Below, piece by piece: positions 62,133 to 64,000 of a stretch of 64,000 bases of DNA. Under the pieces are notes generated by a model, which ran no database searches, was not told the origin of the DNA, and saw nothing but the letters and a program-made list of their open reading frames with translations. Position 1 is the stretch's first letter. Every line of letters starts with the position of its first letter. The position numbers were made by a program, and so were the translations under genes. Source of the stretch: Bradyrhizobium sp. CB1015 (GTDB taxonomy: Bacteria > Pseudomonadota > Alphaproteobacteria > Rhizobiales > Xanthobacteraceae); NCBI RefSeq assembly GCF_025200925.1, contig NZ_CP104174.1:5518001-5582000 (forward strand), given 5' to 3'.

Positions 62133-64000
62133 TCAAGCCCACTGCTTTTCCTCGTTGACCCAAGCGAACCCGGGCAACCTGCCGGCCCCGGCAAATGCCT
62201 CCACGACATTCGCCAGCACGCGAGATGCGCTGTTCCTGAAATTGTTGACCGGCAGCGATTGCGCGAACGCGACCGAGCCGCACGCAAACACGGCGCCGCC
62301 ATGGGGAGCGGTGAAGTAGGTCATGTCGGCATGAACCCGCCAGTCATATGACCCATAGAGACCAAGGTAGGAATAGAGGACGAGCTGCTGGTTCACGACA
62401 TAGCTGTCCGTGTGGCCGCCCGATGATGCGATGACCCTGGTGTGCGGCGGTGTACCGAGAGCGCGATCGTAATAATCGAGCGCCAGCCCTGCGGCGCCGT
62501 CGTTGGCAAGACCGGCGTCACCGATGATCTCGCCATCGACGCCTTTGGTGATCCAGGACACGGTGCGGTGATAGCTGTCCGGCATCCTCCGGTATGGTTC
62601 GCTTCGTCCACCGCCCGAGCTGCTCAGGCCTATGCCAACCAGCTTCTGGGTCGCCCGTCCGAGCACCTTCCAGGGACCGCCACGCATCCCGTCCGTTGCC
62701 ATGTAGTGCTCGCCGTAGCGGGAGACCCACGGTTTGTACCCATCATCGCGACGTCGACATTCCATGATCCATGGCTCGCCGTCGCGAATGCCGGCGGTGG
62801 CGTTGAACCCGTTGCCGCCTGCATAGATGTAGCGGCCGCCGGCCGCGATATAATCCTCGGTCGCATCCAGCATTCGCTCGGTGTAGTACTCCGGGCGCGA
62901 GCCGCTGATGACGCAGGCGTACGGCGACAACGCCTCCGACCCATCGCGATGCAGGTCCTCGTCGGTCAGGACCTCGTACTCGAAGTCGCTCTGGTCCAGC
63001 CATGCGACGATGGATAGGTCCGCAGCCAATCCCGAAGCCACATCGAGGCTCGGCATCCTGTATCTCGGCCGCATATTCATGATCGGACGGTGATAGGAGC
63101 TGTAGCACACGCCATTGCCGTCGGCGTGCATGTCGTAGGTCGACAGCCCGAAATCGGCTCGCATATACATCTCGATGTCGATGTCGGACACCACCGCCGG
63201 CTGCCCCGTCAAAGCCTCACGCTCGGGGTGATCGAAGCTCAAGCGCTCGTTCGCAAAGGCAAGGTAGGTGAGCGTCGGAAACAGGAGTGCAATACGTGCT
63301 CGCGGCCTTTCCGGCCGCACGAAGAAGACGACATGCTCTTCGCTAACGCTCTTTCCCCAGCCGGATCGCAGCCTGATGGCATAACAGCCACTCTTGAGAC
63401 CGCGCGGTAGGGCAACGATCTTGGTCGCCTTCCAATTGCAGTCCGTCAGCGCGTCGGCATGAAACTCGATCCCGCCGAACTCGTGCGGAGCCAGGCGGAA
63501 ACAATCGGTGAAGCCTTCCCAGTTCCAGCCGGTCTGGCCGCGAACGGGCCGATTGTATCCTCGGGCATTCAGCTTGTGCCGGCCGACGTCGACCACGAGA
63601 TCACCGACGCCGCGGTCGGTGTATCCGGCGCTCGTATCCCAGTACGCGACCAGGCTGTCCATCGCGGGCACGAGCCCGCTCCTGATCGTGTCGAGCTCGG
63701 CGGGCTGTAGAGCCTGATCAAATGCGCCGCACCGGTCGATCTTGCCCCAATAGAGCTCCGACACGCACGCCCGCTGTTGCGCGTCGCGGCTGCGCGAGCC
63801 TGCCATCAAGAACGGAGTTGAGGCCAGGGTGCCGGGCTTGCTTCGGAAGATCGCAGACGCGCGGGATTCGTACTCCACCAGCGCGACCTTGCCTAACAGG
63901 CCGTTGTACCTGTTGCCGACGCCGACCTGGTGCAAGGTCGCACGCCGGGTCTCGGCATCGAAGGTGGCGGCCACGAAATACCACATCTGCACCTGCAGCG
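62133..64000 (-). CDS. N,N-dimethylformamidase-like large subunit, second copy (5' cut by window)
   Basis: At least 622 residues; the frame is open at the window edge. It aligns over its whole length with the complete copy: both share WYFVAATFDA, CGKIDRCG/WGKIDRCG, YNRPVR, GIEFHADA, RPEYYTERMLDA-like and ASSGGH. The iron ligands are kept: TLTYLAFAN, LSTYDMHADG and SRPEYYTERM. Identity to the other copy is moderate, perhaps half, so duplication is old. Substrate preference may differ. It is the first gene here in the transcription order. Confidence 0.88.
   Translation of the reverse strand, partial: LQVQMWYFVAATFDAETRRATLHQVGVGNRYNGLLGKVALVEYESRASAIFRSKPGTLASTPFLMAGSRSRDAQQRACVSELYWGKIDRCGAFDQALQPAELDTIRSGLVPAMDSLVAYWDTSAGYTDRGVGDLVVDVGRHKLNARGYNRPVRGQTGWNWEGFTDCFRLAPHEFGGIEFHADALTDCNWKATKIVALPRGLKSGCYAIRLRSGWGKSVSEEHVVFFVRPERPRARIALLFPTLTYLAFANERLSFDHPEREALTGQPAVVSDIDIEMYMRADFGLSTYDMHADGNGVCYSSYHRPIMNMRPRYRMPSLDVASGLAADLSIVAWLDQSDFEYEVLTDEDLHRDGSEALSPYACVISGSRPEYYTERMLDATEDYIAAGGRYIYAGGNGFNATAGIRDGEPWIMECRRRDDGYKPWVSRYGEHYMATDGMRGGPWKVLGRATQKLVGIGLSSSGGGRSEPYRRMPDSYHRTVSWITKGVDGEIIGDAGLANDGAAGLALDYYDRALGTPPHTRVIASSGGHTDSYVVNQQLVLYSYLGLYGSYDWRVHADMTYFTAPHGGAVFACGSVAFAQSLPVNNFRNSASRVLANVVEAFAGAGRLPGFAWVNEEKQWA

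Overview
The window looks like a piece of a high-GC alphaproteobacterial chromosome, most likely Bradyrhizobium or a close relative. The gene set supports this: ClpA/ClpS, a MipZ-type division ATPase, a phasin, a TadG-type pilus protein, an HWE histidine kinase fused to CheB and CheR, DUF1489, and several families of palindromic intergenic repeats. There are no rRNA or tRNA genes, CRISPR arrays or prophage genes that I can see.

Left part (1-28 kb) is mostly core genome: a truncated acyltransferase, a HIT hydrolase, TrmO, AzlCD, a lytic transglycosylase and a HAD phosphatase. An aldoxime dehydratase and nitrilase pair follows, divergent from an AraC regulator, then an aldo/keto reductase and an MFS exporter. 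A lipoprotein gene carries two compensating one-base indels. Next come clpA and clpS, a TadG-like protein, a phasin with PhaR-like palindromes, a D-Ala-D-Ala carboxypeptidase, a J-domain protein, a VWA protein, an alpha/beta hydrolase, mipZ, panC, DUF1489, a GST and DUF599.

Middle (28-45 kb) is a mobile-element and repeat zone set among household genes. A group II intron (28358-30264) sits inside one arm of a palindromic repeat, and both splice boundaries can be read from the interrupted palindrome. Its reverse transcriptase ORF is frameshifted. An IS110 transposase gene with hairpins on both sides comes next, then a TolA-like protein, a second aldo/keto reductase, an XRE regulator, mgtE, two tandem polysaccharide deacetylases, a DUF326 copper-binding protein, a flavoenzyme pair, a set of very small genes (two of them paralogous), and an IS630 element with clear inverted repeats and TA duplication.

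Right part (45-64 kb) looks like a signalling and stress region. It has a CheB-CheR-PAS-HWE kinase overlapping a Crp/Fnr gene, a CheB with a zinc-ribbon-like tail, and a lone receiver protein. A tightly packed operon-like run follows: zinc alcohol dehydrogenase, membrane protein, GH13 glucosidase, CsbD, DUF305 membrane protein, then a second Crp/Fnr paralogue. The window ends in an isochorismatase-like hydrolase and an N,N-dimethylformamidase-like locus in which two diverged large-subunit genes flank one small-subunit gene.

Many genes have single-base frame breaks (lipoprotein, intron protein, small gene beside the copper protein, IS630). Some may be sequencing errors, so the raw reads matter. 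All functional calls are from reading motifs and family knowledge; no database search was run.
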